A program made the translations under genes and the position numbers. DNA of 64,000 nucleotides from Polaribacter sp. NJDZ03 (GTDB lineage Bacteria > Bacteroidota > Bacteroidia > Flavobacteriales > Flavobacteriaceae), in assembly GCF_019263805.1 (NCBI RefSeq), contig NZ_CP079195.1:2653001-2717000 (forward strand). Reading direction: 5' to 3'. Shown here one piece after another: positions 8,978 to 18,729 of this stretch. A model generated the notes under the pieces. The model did no database searches. It had not been told where the DNA came from and saw only the letters and a list, made by a program, of their open reading frames with translations. Each line of letters starts with the position of its first letter. Position 1 is the stretch's first letter.

Positions 8978-9967
8978 CTATGGTACTTCAATCTCATTAA
9001 TAATTGAGTTGATAATATCTACAGAGGTTACATTTTCTGCTTCCGCTTCATAGGTAATTCCTATTCTGTGACGTAAAATATCAAAAACAACCGCTCTAAC
9101 ATCTTCTGGTATTACATACCCTCTTCGTTTGATAAAAGCATAACACTTTGCAGCTTTTGCAAGGTTAATACTTCCCCTTGGTGAAGCTCCGAAACTAATT
9201 AAATCTTTTAATTGTGGTAAGTTATATTTTTCTGGATAACGAGTTGCAAAGATGATATCAAGAATATATTTCTCAATTTTCTCATCCATATACACTTCGT
9301 TAGCGACTTCTCTTGCTCTTAAAATTTCTGCAACAGTAACTACAGGATTTACTTTTGCAAATCCGCCAGATAAATTCTGACGCATAATAATTTGTTCGTC
9401 TTGTAATTTTGGGTAATCAATAACAACCTTCAACATAAACCTATCAACTTGTGCCTCTGGTAAAGGATAGGTTCCTTCTTGTTCTACTGGGTTTTGAGTT
9501 GCCATTACTAAGAAAGGTTCGTCTAACTTAAAAGTAGTATCACCAATAGTAATCTGGCGCTCTTGCATTGCTTCTAACAAAGCAGATTGCACTTTTGCTG
9601 GTGCTCTGTTAATCTCATCTGCCAATACAAAATTTGCAAAAATAGGCCCTTTTTTAATCTCGAAGTTGTTTTCCTTCATGTTGTAAATCATGGTTCCAAC
9701 AACATCTGCGGGTAATAAATCTGGTGTAAACTGCACTCTACTAAAAGAAGCTTGCACTGCTTTAGACAAAGTGTTTATTGCTAGCGTTTTTGCCAATCCA
9801 GGAACCCCTTCTAACAAAATATGACCGTTTCCAATCAAACCAATTAACAAACTTTCTATCATTTGTTTTTGACCAACAATTACTTTATTCATTTCTAAAG
9901 TAAGAATATCTATAAAGGCACTTTCTCTTTCTATTTTTTCATTAATAGCTCTTACATCTACATCCAT
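8978..9967 (-). CDS. MoxR family AAA+ ATPase
   Basis: A 329-residue AAA+ ATPase, first gene of the Bat operon. The MoxR-type Walker A GVPGLAKT is at 54-61, Walker B VLADEIN at 114-120, sensor 1 ATQNP at 156-160, and the family segment EGTYPLPEAQVDRFM follows. MoxR proteins act as chaperones that load metal or activate VWA-domain partners; here the partners are the DUF58 protein, BatA and BatB directly downstream. A -7 box TAGCTTTG lies 36-43 bases upstream of the ATG, so the operon probably starts here, divergent from the TonB receptor. Confidence 0.93.
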   Translation of the reverse strand: MDVDVRAINEKIERESAFIDILTLEMNKVIVGQKQMIESLLIGLIGNGHILLEGVPGLAKTLAINTLSKAVQASFSRVQFTPDLLPADVVGTMIYNMKENNFEIKKGPIFANFVLADEINRAPAKVQSALLEAMQERQITIGDTTFKLDEPFLVMATQNPVEQEGTYPLPEAQVDRFMLKVVIDYPKLQDEQIIMRQNLSGGFAKVNPVVTVAEILRAREVANEVYMDEKIEKYILDIIFATRYPEKYNLPQLKDLISFGASPRGSINLAKAAKCYAFIKRRGYVIPEDVRAVVFDILRHRIGITYEAEAENVTSVDIINSIINEIEVP

Positions 9968-10002
9968 TGTAATATTGTGTTAGGTGTTATTTTTTACAGG
10001 AA

Positions 10003-10010
10003 CAAAGCTA
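10003..10010 (-). promoter_or_regulatory. Candidate promoter -7 box for the Bat operon
   Basis: On the minus strand this reads TAGCTTTG, an exact match to the Bacteroidota -7 consensus TAnnTTTG, 36-43 bases upstream of the moxR ATG. No TTG was found at the expected -33 distance, so support is partial. Confidence 0.45.
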
Positions 10011-10164
10011 CAATAATAACAAAATTATTGTTGTTAAAAGAAGGTTAAAGATGTCTATTTTTTCAATTTATAAAAAAATTATAACATAATGAAATTGTTA
10101 AAATATTGGGATTTTAGTTTAAAAACCCGATATTTAGAGTCAATAACTTTAAATATAATTTAAT

Positions 10165-13086
10165 ATGAAAGAAAATTACTTATTTAAAAACCTAGTTATC
10201 ACTTTAATGTTTTTACTTCCTATAGCTATGGTGGGGCAAACAATAAAGGGTAAAGTTACAGATGCATCTGGAGGCGGATTGCCTTATATGAATGTTGTAG
10301 AAAAAGGAACAACCAACGGAACCGTTACAGATGATAATGGAGAGTTTACCATTATTGTAAAAAGCTTACCTATTAAATTGGTAGTTTCTTCTATGGGTTT
10401 TGCTACAAAAACGGTAAATGTTAGTACCGCTGCTTATGTAACAATTTCTGTAAAGGATGATAACTCTTTAGAAGAGGTGGTGGTAATTGGGTCTAGAAAT
10501 CCTAATAGGTCTGCTATAGATTCTCCTGTACCTATAGATGTTGTAGATATTAAAGAATTAACGGCAAGTGCACCACAAGTAAACTTAAATCAGATTTTAA
10601 ATTTTGTGGCACCTTCTTTTACTTCAAATACACAAACAATTGCTGATGGTACAGATCACGTAGATCCTGCTTCTTTAAGAGGTTTAGGTCCAGATCAAGT
10701 ATTAGTATTAATCAACGGAAAAAGAAGACATACATCTTCATTAATTAACGTTAATGGAACTTTTGGTAGAGGTTCTGTAGGTACAGATTTAAATGCAATA
10801 CCTGCTGCTGCAATTAAAAGATTAGAAGTTTTAAGAGATGGTGCTGCTGCACAATATGGTTCTGATGCAATTGCTGGTGTAATTAACATTGTTTTAAACG
10901 AAAGTGTTAATGAGTTATCTATGTCTGTTACTACGGGTGCTAATTTTAGTAAAAATGCAAACGGACAAACAGGTGGAGTAGACGGACAAACAACCAACGT
11001 AAGTGCTAGTTATGGATTGCCTTTAGGAGACAAAGGTGGTTTTATTAACTTCTCTGGAGATTTTGATGTACGTGAAGCTTACAACAGAATGAAAGAATGG
11101 GAAGGAGATGTTTTTAATTTATATAACACCGTAGAAAGGTTTGCAAATAATGATGGTTATGATCTTACAAAATTAATAGATGATGATGTAAGTGATGTTA
11201 TACAATATGCAAACCAAGCTGGTATTAATTTAAATGGTGCAACCACAAAAACGGATTTGCAAGGTGTTTTAATTGGAGATAATACTACAGCAGAATTAGC
11301 TGCAAGGGGTTTAGAAAGAAAAGACTTTAACATGAGAGTGGGACAGTCTAAAGTACGTGGAGGTAGATTTTTTGCAAACTTTAAATTACCTTTAGATGAT
11401 AACGGAACCGAGTTGTACTCTTTTGCGGGTATCAGTTCTAGAGATGGTAACTCTGCAGGTTTTTACAGATTACCAAACCAAGAAAGAACGTATACGCCAG
11501 CTTATATTAATGGATTTTTACCAGAAATTAATTCAAGAATTTCAGATCAATCATTTGCAGTGGGTATTAAAGGAAAAATTGGTGACTGGAGTGTAGATTT
11601 TTCTAATACGTATGGTAAAAATGCTTTTGATTATATTATTGGTAATACCTACAATGCTTCTCAAGGAACTGCTTCTGGAACTACTTTTGATGCCGGTGGA
11701 TTCTCTTTTTCTCAGAATACAACAAACTTAGATTTGGCAAGATTTTACGAAGATACTTTTGATGGTTTTGGTGTTGCTTTTGGAGCAGAACACAGATTAG
11801 AAAATTATGAAATTATTTCTGGAGAAGAAGCATCTTATACACAATACCAAGCAAATGGTACTACTTTTACAGGTGTTTCTGGAACAAATCCTTTACTAGA
11901 CTTTTTTGGAAGAAATAGACCAGGAGGTTCTCAAGTATTTCCAGGTTTTGGACCTAAAAACGAATTAGATAGAGCACGTAGTAGTGTTGCTGCTTATGTA
12001 GATTTAGATGCAAAGTTTTCTGATACTTTTTCAACTACTTTTGCTACACGTTATGAAAACTATTCAGATTTTGGAGGAACATTAAATTTTAAATTAGCAT
12101 CTATTTATAAGGTTTCTGATAACTTTAGAATTAGAGCTTCTTTTAACACTGGTTTTAGAGCACCTTCTTTACATCAATTAAATTACAATTCTACTTCTAC
12201 CATTTTTCAAGATGGTGCTCCTATAGAAGTTGGTACTTTTGCAAATGATAGTAAAGCAGCACAATTGTTAGGTATTCCTCAATTAAAAGAAGAAACATCA
12301 AATAGTTTTAGTGCAGGTTTTACAGCAAAACTTCCAGAATCTAACATTACATTTACGGTAGATGGTTATGTTGTAAATATTAATGATAGAGTAGTGTATA
12401 CTGGTCAATTTAAGCCACAATATAAAGATGATGACCCTGCAACAGCTGTAGATGAATCAAAGGAATTTAAACCAGGAAATGCAGAGCTTTCAAATTTATT
12501 AATACAAGCAAATGCAACAGCAGCGTCGTTCTTTGCAAATGCAATAGATACTAGATCTACTGGTGTAGATGTTGTTATTTCTCATAAAGCAAACCTTGGG
12601 GCAAATACAAGATTAAAAACAGATTTATCTGGTACGTTTTCTCAAACAAAACAAACGGGAGGTATTAAATCTTCTCAAATTTTAAAAGATGCAGGTCAAG
12701 AAGAAACGTATTTTCCAGAAGATAGTAGAATTTATTTAGAAGAGTCTGTGCCAAGAACTAAAATGGTGTTAACAAATAGTTTAACTACAGGTAAATTTAA
12801 TGTTTTCTTAAGAAATGTTTATTTTGGTAAAGTGTCAGAGGCTACTAATTCAATAGCGAATCAACAAAATTTTGCATCTAAAGTTGTTACAGATTTATCT
12901 CTAGGATTTAAAGCTACCGAAGATTTAACTTTTACAATAGGAGCTAATAATTTATTAGATATCTATCCAGACAGATCTATTGAAGCAAACCGTAGTAGTG
13001 GTCGTTTCGATTGGTCTAGAAGATCGCAACAATTTGGTGCTGGTGGTAGACATTTATTTGCAAGAGTAAGTTTTAACTTAAAATAA
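10165..13086 (+). CDS. TonB-dependent outer membrane receptor
   Basis: 973 residues. A signal peptide at 1-25 is followed by a CarboxypepD_reg-like beta sandwich (about 26-98, [20 protein letters not shown]). The plug domain is at about 110-235 ([20 protein letters not shown], then [20 protein letters not shown]). A long beta barrel ends in ARVSFNLK, with the terminal aromatic/hydrophobic pattern of outer membrane proteins. [14 protein letters not shown] and [17 protein letters not shown] are typical barrel segments. It imports a ligand using TonB energy. There is no SusD-type lipoprotein, hydrolase or Fe regulator next to it, so the ligand is unknown. The gene is monocistronic with its own terminator. 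Confidence 0.93.
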   Translation: MKENYLFKNLVITLMFLLPIAMVGQTIKGKVTDASGGGLPYMNVVEKGTTNGTVTDDNGEFTIIVKSLPIKLVVSSMGFATKTVNVSTAAYVTISVKDDNSLEEVVVIGSRNPNRSAIDSPVPIDVVDIKELTASAPQVNLNQILNFVAPSFTSNTQTIADGTDHVDPASLRGLGPDQVLVLINGKRRHTSSLINVNGTFGRGSVGTDLNAIPAAAIKRLEVLRDGAAAQYGSDAIAGVINIVLNESVNELSMSVTTGANFSKNANGQTGGVDGQTTNVSASYGLPLGDKGGFINFSGDFDVREAYNRMKEWEGDVFNLYNTVERFANNDGYDLTKLIDDDVSDVIQYANQAGINLNGATTKTDLQGVLIGDNTTAELAARGLERKDFNMRVGQSKVRGGRFFANFKLPLDDNGTELYSFAGISSRDGNSAGFYRLPNQERTYTPAYINGFLPEINSRISDQSFAVGIKGKIGDWSVDFSNTYGKNAFDYIIGNTYNASQGTASGTTFDAGGFSFSQNTTNLDLARFYEDTFDGFGVAFGAEHRLENYEIISGEEASYTQYQANGTTFTGVSGTNPLLDFFGRNRPGGSQVFPGFGPKNELDRARSSVAAYVDLDAKFSDTFSTTFATRYENYSDFGGTLNFKLASIYKVSDNFRIRASFNTGFRAPSLHQLNYNSTSTIFQDGAPIEVGTFANDSKAAQLLGIPQLKEETSNSFSAGFTAKLPESNITFTVDGYVVNINDRVVYTGQFKPQYKDDDPATAVDESKEFKPGNAELSNLLIQANATAASFFANAIDTRSTGVDVVISHKANLGANTRLKTDLSGTFSQTKQTGGIKSSQILKDAGQEETYFPEDSRIYLEESVPRTKMVLTNSLTTGKFNVFLRNVYFGKVSEATNSIANQQNFASKVVTDLSLGFKATEDLTFTIGANNLLDIYPDRSIEANRSSGRFDWSRRSQQFGAGGRHLFARVSFNLK

Positions 13087-13103
13087 AATAAGTATCTTAT
13101 AAT

Positions 13104-13137
13104 AAAAAAAGCGGCAATTTTGCCGCTTTTTTTTATT
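13104..13137. terminator. Bidirectional intrinsic terminator between convergent genes
   Basis: The stem GCGGCAA...TTGCCGC has an A run before it and a T run after it. It can end the TonB receptor transcript on the plus strand and the lpxH-type gene on the minus strand, whose stop codon lies in the T run. Confidence 0.92.
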
Positions 13138-13894
13138 TGTACTTTAAAAGTTTAAAGGAATCACTAAACTCTCCATACGTAAAATACTGAATCCAATCTC
13201 CAATATTTATATACGTACTATTCTCTTCTAATTTTATTTCTAAAGGAAGGTGTCTGTGGCCAAATACAAAATAATCGTAATGCTGTTGGGCTAGTTTTTC
13301 TTTACAATACAAAACCAGCCATTCGTTTTCATCACCTAAATACTTAGCATCATCATCACCAGAAATTAGTCTATTTTTTACAGACATATAATGACCTAGA
13401 CTTACACCAATATCTGGGTGTAACCATCTAAACATCCATTTGAATAATGGAAAGGTAAACACTTTTTTCATGCGTTTGTAACCGTAGTCTCCAGGGCCTA
13501 AACCATCTCCATGACCAATTAAAAATTTTTTATTGTTAATTAAAAACTCTTGTGGTTCTTTATATACAGGTATGTTTAGTTCTTTTTCAAAATAACCATT
13601 CATCCATAAATCATGATTACCAATAAAAAAGTAAATAGGAATTCCTGAGTCTTTTATTTCCGCTATTTTCCCCAAAATTCTTACAAACCCTTTAGGAACT
13701 ACGGTTTTATACTCGAACCAAAAATCGAATAAATCGCCTTGTAAAAAAATGGCTTCTGCATCTTTTTTAACTTCATCTAACCAAGCAACAAACTTTTTTT
13801 CGCGAGGAAAACTAGCTTCTGGAGTAGGTGCACCAAAATGTTGGTCGGATGCGAAATAGACTTTTTTATTCTCTGATGTTGTTATAGAAATCAA
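13133..13894 (-). CDS. lpxH: UDP-2,3-diacylglucosamine diphosphatase-type metallophosphoesterase
   Basis: 253 residues with the calcineurin-like metal motifs in order: SDQH (16-19), GDLFDFW (53-59), GNHDLW (92-97), GHGDG (127-131) and FGHRH near 213. The LpxH family hydrolyses UDP-2,3-diacylglucosamine to lipid X and UMP in lipid A synthesis on the cytoplasmic face of the membrane. Length and the GDLFDFW signature fit LpxH or LpxH2 well; the exact subfamily is not proven. It is monocistronic, convergent with the TonB receptor. Confidence 0.87.
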   Translation of the reverse strand: MISITTSENKKVYFASDQHFGAPTPEASFPREKKFVAWLDEVKKDAEAIFLQGDLFDFWFEYKTVVPKGFVRILGKIAEIKDSGIPIYFFIGNHDLWMNGYFEKELNIPVYKEPQEFLINNKKFLIGHGDGLGPGDYGYKRMKKVFTFPLFKWMFRWLHPDIGVSLGHYMSVKNRLISGDDDAKYLGDENEWLVLYCKEKLAQQHYDYFVFGHRHLPLEIKLEENSTYINIGDWIQYFTYGEFSDSFKLLKYK

Positions 13895-13993
13895 GGAGTT
13901 ATTTATTTAGAACGGTAAAAATATAAAAACTAATTTATAAACCGGTAAAAGCAATTAAAAAGGTTGGAAGCAGATTTTGTTTTTAGATTAAAA

Positions 13994-14040
13994 ACATCTC
14001 GATACAATTTTGCGAAAAAGCAAAATCACTCGATGTGACA
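13994..14040. repeat. Dispersed palindromic repeat (family A), half unit
   Basis: The unit reads TCTCGATACAATTTTGCG, then AGCAAAATCACTCGATGTGA, the same half-unit as 5842-5885. It is the first of three repeat blocks that fill the gene-free stretch 13895-14307. No coding or RNA gene was seen in that stretch. Confidence 0.7.
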
Positions 14041-14098
14041 GTATGGGGTTTAGAATGAATAATCACGTAGTTTCTTTGCGTTCAGTTTTGTTTCCATC

Positions 14099-14200
14099 CA
14101 GTTTTGTTATTTCGACCTTTTGGGAGAAATCACATATAGTTTGTTGGCGCTGTGGTATCACTGTTATGAGATTTCTCCTTTTGTCGAAATGACAAAACTG
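14099..14200. repeat. Large inverted repeat nested between two family A units
   Basis: The left arm CAGTTTTGTTATTTCGA (14099-14115) mirrors the right arm TCGAAATGACAAAACTG (14184-14200) with one mismatch. Inner arms GGGAGAAATC and GAGATTTCTCC extend the pairing. It resembles the ATTTCGAC...GTCGAAAT intergenic repeats common in flavobacteria. Confidence 0.7.
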
Positions 14201-14242
14201 TATTTTACCCTTTCCGCTTAACAAATATTTTGAATAATACAC

Positions 14243-14290
14243 GCTGTCAGTTCGAGTGAAATTTCTTTTTCAGAAATTTGGTATCGAGAA
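14243..14290. repeat. Dispersed palindromic repeat (family A), opposite half unit
   Basis: CTGTCAGTTCGAGTGAAATT followed by CAGAAATTTGGTATCGAGAA, the inverted counterpart of the 13994-14040 unit. Together the two units form a long inverted repeat around the block at 14099-14200, just past the stop of the M1 peptidase. Confidence 0.7.
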
Positions 14291-14307
14291 CACTTCAATC
14301 AAAAAAA

Positions 14308-16227
14308 CTATTCTTTAATAATCTTTTTATATAAGTTACCAGCATCCGTAAAAACTTTGATAAAATAAACACCTTTACTAAGTTTACTTAGATTAATTTC
14401 TTTGTTGGTAGGTGTAAGTATCTCTTTACCAGGGGAGTTGTAAATGGTAGCACTTTTAAAAGTTATTTTTTTTGATGTTTCAATAGTTAAAATATCACTT
14501 ACTGGGTTCGGAAATAAAGAGATGTTTTCTAATATAAAAGGATTGTTTTCTATACCTAACGTAGTGGTGTTATTTTTTGAAATTAAATGAGAATCAGGAT
14601 CAATATTGATAGCGCTTACAGAGAAATTTACATTCTCTATAAAGGTTTCTCCATTTGTTAAATTGTCTAAAACAAGATCTAAAACCTCTCCATTACTCCC
14701 GTATAAACGTATAGGAACATTGGCTTCAAAGAAAGAAACAGAAGCATGACTCTGAGTTTGGTTTAATTGTATGCTTATGGTGTTTGTTGTTGGTTGATGC
14801 CAGTTTACATTATAAGTTGGATAGCCTTGGTTGTAAACCCAATCGTTAAAAAACTCATTTAAATCTAAACCACTTACGGTTTCTAAATGTGCCATTAAAT
14901 CTGGAGTTTTTGCATAATTATAAGCTAAATCAGGATCTGAAATGTAGTTTTTTAAAGCATCAAAAAAATGGGTATCTCCTAATTTCTTTCGCAACATGTG
15001 TAAAACCATTGCGCCTTTGTTGTAAGATAATCTACTGTTAAATATTCTGGCAACGCTTGTGGTATCTGCATCTGTAAGATACACAGCGCCATTTTTAGAT
15101 GAGGTTACAGAGTTTATTGTAGAATTTCTCCAACTTTTAAAAGAAGCGTCTCCATCTAGGTGCGCTATGGTTAAACCAGATAAATAAGTAGCAAAACCTT
15201 CGTTTAACCAAATATCTTTCCAGCTACCGCAAGTAATTTTATTCCCAAACCATTGGTGTGCCAATTCATGTGCAATTAATCCACGATTAAAATTCCCCAT
15301 AAAAGAAACAGTGGTGTGTTCCATTCCTCCGCCCCAACCAAATTGAGCATGCCCGTATTTTTCATTTTTGTACGGATAATCGCCAAACAAATCAATAAAA
15401 TGTTCCATAATATCAACCGTAATTAAAGTGTTGTTTTGTGCTGAAGTTAAATTCTCTGGATACACATAATTTATAATCGGAAAATTATTTTCATTATGAG
15501 AAACCTGATGCGAATAGGTTTTATAATCGGTCACTGCAATGGCTATTAAATAAGCAGGAATAGGGTGTTGGTGTTTAAAGTGGGTGGTTTTATAACCTAA
15601 AGTAGTTGTTGTGCTCTGCTCTAATCCGTTGGAAACGGAAATATATTGTTTTGGTGCAGTAATATACACATCAATCGTATCAATTTTATCATTTAAATCT
15701 TGCTTACAAGGCCACCAACCTAAAGCGCCATAGGGTTCAGAGAGTGTCCAAAGTACTGGCGTATTTGATGCTCCGTGTGTATTTACTTCAAAAGAACCAA
15801 AGCCATTACTTGTTGGGTTTCCGTTGTAATCGATAATAACTGATGTAGAATTTCCTTGATTTAAAGTATTTTGAAGCGTAATAACTAATTCGTCATTTGA
15901 ATTCTGAGAAAAAGTAACTGCATTTCCATTTTGAGTTACCGAAGTAACGGTCATATTATCATCTAAATCGAAAATAACAGCGCTTAAATTGTTTAAAGCA
16001 GTAAAAGTGGTAGTTACTTTACCGGAAATAGCTGCTATGGCAGGATCTACAGTAAACTCTAATTTATGATAGGTAATATTGTAATTAGACGTGTTTGGGT
16101 TTGCTTTAAAATGAATTTTTGTTGCGGCAAATTTTGCTTCTGATTCTGCTATTTTTATGAGTTCTTGGGCAGTTGCGCTTGAAATATGACTAAAAATAAG
16201 GAGGCAGACAACCAAAAAACGAATCAT
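14308..16227 (-). CDS. Secreted M1 family zinc metallopeptidase with T9SS sorting domain
   Basis: 639 residues. Signal peptide at 1-20 (ending SSATAQ), beta-sandwich N-domain, then the M1 catalytic domain: GGMEHT (300-305), HELAHQWFG (320-328) and NEGFATY (342-348), with H320, H324 and E343 as zinc ligands and E321 as general base. The last 80 residues (LFPNPVSDIL ... LSKLSKGVYFIKVFTDAG ... KKIIKE) are a type A T9SS C-terminal domain, so the enzyme is predicted to be exported and anchored at the cell surface. It is divergent from thiL. Confidence 0.93.
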   Translation of the reverse strand: MIRFLVVCLLIFSHISSATAQELIKIAESEAKFAATKIHFKANPNTSNYNITYHKLEFTVDPAIAAISGKVTTTFTALNNLSAVIFDLDDNMTVTSVTQNGNAVTFSQNSNDELVITLQNTLNQGNSTSVIIDYNGNPTSNGFGSFEVNTHGASNTPVLWTLSEPYGALGWWPCKQDLNDKIDTIDVYITAPKQYISVSNGLEQSTTTTLGYKTTHFKHQHPIPAYLIAIAVTDYKTYSHQVSHNENNFPIINYVYPENLTSAQNNTLITVDIMEHFIDLFGDYPYKNEKYGHAQFGWGGGMEHTTVSFMGNFNRGLIAHELAHQWFGNKITCGSWKDIWLNEGFATYLSGLTIAHLDGDASFKSWRNSTINSVTSSKNGAVYLTDADTTSVARIFNSRLSYNKGAMVLHMLRKKLGDTHFFDALKNYISDPDLAYNYAKTPDLMAHLETVSGLDLNEFFNDWVYNQGYPTYNVNWHQPTTNTISIQLNQTQSHASVSFFEANVPIRLYGSNGEVLDLVLDNLTNGETFIENVNFSVSAINIDPDSHLISKNNTTTLGIENNPFILENISLFPNPVSDILTIETSKKITFKSATIYNSPGKEILTPTNKEINLSKLSKGVYFIKVFTDAGNLYKKIIKE

Positions 16228-16319
16228 AATGAATAGGATTAGAATTTAAAAGTACTGTTTAAAATTTAAAATAAAAAATATAGGTGTTAAAGTAGTTCTG
16301 TAATTTTTTAGAATGTACC

Positions 16320-16327
16320 TATCTTTG
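16320..16327 (+). promoter_or_regulatory. Promoter -7 box TATCTTTG directly before thiL
   Basis: An exact TAnnTTTG match ending only four bases before the ATG at 16332. Initiation from it would start at or within a few bases of the start codon, giving a leaderless or nearly leaderless thiL mRNA. No TTG at the -33 distance is evident. Confidence 0.55.
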
Positions 16328-16331
16328 CAAC

Positions 16332-17381
16332 ATGTTAGAAGATAAAAATACACAAAAGACGTCGTTGGCCGAACTAGGTGAGTTTGGTTTAATCAACCAT
16401 ATTACAAAATATTTTAAAGTACAAAATTCATCAACAATAAAAGCTATTGGAGATGATGCTGCTGTTTTAGATGCTTCGGATAAACAAACTTTGGTTACCA
16501 CAGATTTGTTGATTGAAGGTGTGCATTTCGATTTAAGTTACATGCCGCTAAAGCATTTAGGCTACAAGGCAATAATGGTAAATTTGTCTGATGTATATGC
16601 AATGAATGGTGTTGCAGAACAGGTTACAGTTTCTATTGCCGTTTCTAACAGATTTCCATTAGAAGCAATTGAAGAATTGTATGCCGGAATTCAGTTGGCT
16701 TGTGAAAGCTATAATGTAGATTTGGTTGGTGGAGACACTACTTCTTCTACCAAAGGAATTTTAATTTCTGTAACTGCTATTGGTAAAGCAGCAAAAGAAG
16801 ATGTTGTGTATAGAGATGGAGCAAAGGAGACGGATTTAATTGTGGTTTCTGGAGATTTAGGTGCTGCGTATTTAGGCTTACAGGTCTTAGAAAGAGAAAA
16901 AAGAGTTTTTAACGTTGATCCAAATAATCAGCCAGATTTAGATAATTATACCTATTTAATTGAGCGTCAGTTAAAGCCAGAAGCACGTAAAGATATTCCG
17001 GGTTTATTAAAAGAAATGGAAGTAAAACCGACTGCTATGATTGATGTTTCTGATGGACTTTCATCTGAACTTTTTCATATTTGCACGCAGAGCAAAGTAG
17101 GGTGTAAGGTATACGAAGATAAATTACCTTTAGATCCGCAAGTAATTTCTGCTTGTGAAGAATTTGAATTAGATTCTACCATGGTTGCTTTAAGTGGTGG
17201 TGAAGATTACGAACTTTTATTTACAGTGCCTATTGCAGATTTTGATAAAATAAAAGGAAACCCACACTTTTCTATTATTGGACATATTACTGCAGAAAAC
17301 CAGGGCTTAAATTTAGTAACAAGAGCAGAGCAAGAAATTGAATTGAAAGCGCAAGGTTGGAACGCTTTAAAGAATGAATAA
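16332..17381 (+). CDS. thiL: Thiamine-monophosphate kinase
   Basis: 349 residues, AIR synthase-like fold. Motifs seen in order: IGDDAAV, TTDLLIEGVHFDL, LVGGDTTSS, VSGDLGAAYLGLQVL, IDVSDGLSSEL and LSGGEDYELLFT. These are the metal and nucleotide-binding segments of ThiL. It phosphorylates thiamine monophosphate to the active diphosphate cofactor in the cytoplasm. The start MLEDKNTQKTSLAELGEFG matches the usual N-terminus of flavobacterial ThiL. No other thiamine genes lie nearby. It is followed by a strong terminator. Confidence 0.95.
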   Translation: MLEDKNTQKTSLAELGEFGLINHITKYFKVQNSSTIKAIGDDAAVLDASDKQTLVTTDLLIEGVHFDLSYMPLKHLGYKAIMVNLSDVYAMNGVAEQVTVSIAVSNRFPLEAIEELYAGIQLACESYNVDLVGGDTTSSTKGILISVTAIGKAAKEDVVYRDGAKETDLIVVSGDLGAAYLGLQVLEREKRVFNVDPNNQPDLDNYTYLIERQLKPEARKDIPGLLKEMEVKPTAMIDVSDGLSSELFHICTQSKVGCKVYEDKLPLDPQVISACEEFELDSTMVALSGGEDYELLFTVPIADFDKIKGNPHFSIIGHITAENQGLNLVTRAEQEIELKAQGWNALKNE

Positions 17382-17403
17382 ATACAGTGATGAGGTTATA
17401 TAG

Positions 17404-17440
17404 AAAAAGGCGAAAAATTTTAAATTTTTCGCCTTTTTTA
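17404..17440. terminator. Bidirectional intrinsic terminator
   Basis: A near-perfect hairpin AAAAAGGCGAAAAATTT / AAATTTTTCGCCTTTTT lies between the convergent thiL and aminotransferase genes. Confidence 0.92.
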
Positions 17441-17479
17441 TTTACTGTTATCAATAGTTTTTCTAATTTGATATAAAAG

Positions 17480-18580
17480 TTATTTTTCTTGTATCACTGC
17501 TGTTATAGCATTTAATGTAGTTTTCATTTGGCTTTCATTGGTAGCTCCCATATGACCAATTCTAAAATAAGAGTTTTTAAGTTCTGGCAATAATCCTCCA
17601 GCAAGTATAACTCCTTTTTCATTGATTGATTTTAATATAGATGCATCCATATTTTCTGGGTAAAATATAGCTGAAAGTGTATTGGCAGCTATACTTTCTC
17701 GCTTTGGAATCATTTTTAGACCAAGGTTTTTAAGTGCAATTCGTATTTCTGTTGCAATATGTTTATGTCTTTCAAAACGAGTATTTAAGCCTTCTTTTAA
17801 AATGTTATCTAAACTTTTTTCTAAGGCAATTATAAGGTTTACTGGTGGTGTCCCAAAATACGAAGTTTGTTTGTTTTGATAAGCCTTCATAACTGGTAGC
17901 CAATTATTCCAGTCAGCGTAATAATTTGGTACAGGAGTTTGTCTTTTTTTAAATAATTCTATCGCTTTTTCTGATACTGATAATAAAGCCAAACCCGGAG
18001 GAACTCCAATAGCTTTTTGTGAAGCTGTAAGTACAACGTCTACTCCCCAATCATCTTGTTTAATTTCTTCTCCTGCAACAGAGCAAACACCATCAAGAAT
18101 AGAAAGTACGTTGTATTTTGTAGCTAATTTACAAATAGCTTCTGCATCGTTTAATACCGCTGTAGAAGTATCTACATGGGTGAACGTTAAAAGCTTATAG
18201 TTTTTAGATTTTAGATGCTTTTCAATAACTGACATAGGTACAATATCTCCTGTTTCAGAAGCTACAATATCTACATTTGCACCATATCGTTTAAGTATTT
18301 CAGCGTAGCGTAAACCAAAATAACCTGTAGAAATTACAAGTACATTATCTCCTTGTTCAATAAGATTAGCTACTGCCATTTCCATAGCAAAAGTTCCTGT
18401 TCCTGCAACAATAAATACTTGACCAAGCTCTGTTTGACAGACCTCTTTAAAACCTTTTAAACTATTTGCAAAAATATCTATAAAATGAGGGTCTAAATGA
18501 CTTGGTGTAGGTTCAGACATAGATTGTAAAACATTTGTTTCAAACTCTATTGGGCCAGGAATCATTAATAATTTTTTCAA
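17480..18580 (-). CDS. Alanine--glyoxylate/serine-type aminotransferase (class V, PLP)
   Basis: 366 residues of the class V aminotransferase fold. The start MKKLLMIPGPIEF, PSHLDPHF, VAGTGTFAMEMAVANL (58-73), DGVCSVAGEE (163-172) and TASQKAIGVPPG, with K189 as the Schiff-base lysine, all match the AGT family. It resembles eukaryotic AGX1/AGT more than SerC or CsdA. The likely reaction is amino transfer from alanine or serine to glyoxylate; glycine synthesis or photorespiration-like glyoxylate removal are possible roles. It is monocistronic. A 2-aminoethylphosphonate or ureidoglycine transaminase of the same family cannot be excluded. Confidence 0.85.
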   Translation of the reverse strand: MKKLLMIPGPIEFETNVLQSMSEPTPSHLDPHFIDIFANSLKGFKEVCQTELGQVFIVAGTGTFAMEMAVANLIEQGDNVLVISTGYFGLRYAEILKRYGANVDIVASETGDIVPMSVIEKHLKSKNYKLLTFTHVDTSTAVLNDAEAICKLATKYNVLSILDGVCSVAGEEIKQDDWGVDVVLTASQKAIGVPPGLALLSVSEKAIELFKKRQTPVPNYYADWNNWLPVMKAYQNKQTSYFGTPPVNLIIALEKSLDNILKEGLNTRFERHKHIATEIRIALKNLGLKMIPKRESIAANTLSAIFYPENMDASILKSINEKGVILAGGLLPELKNSYFRIGHMGATNESQMKTTLNAITAVIQEK

Positions 18581-18729
18581 TTGTATTCTATTTTTAAATT
18601 GTTGGTAACTTAATTGATCTGTAAAGTTTTAATGTTTTAGATTAGAAGTTAAACGAAATTAGTAGTTTTTTATGAGAAAGCCAAGTAAACTATTCTTGTA
18701 AATAAATAACCGTAGAAATTTTAAAAAGT

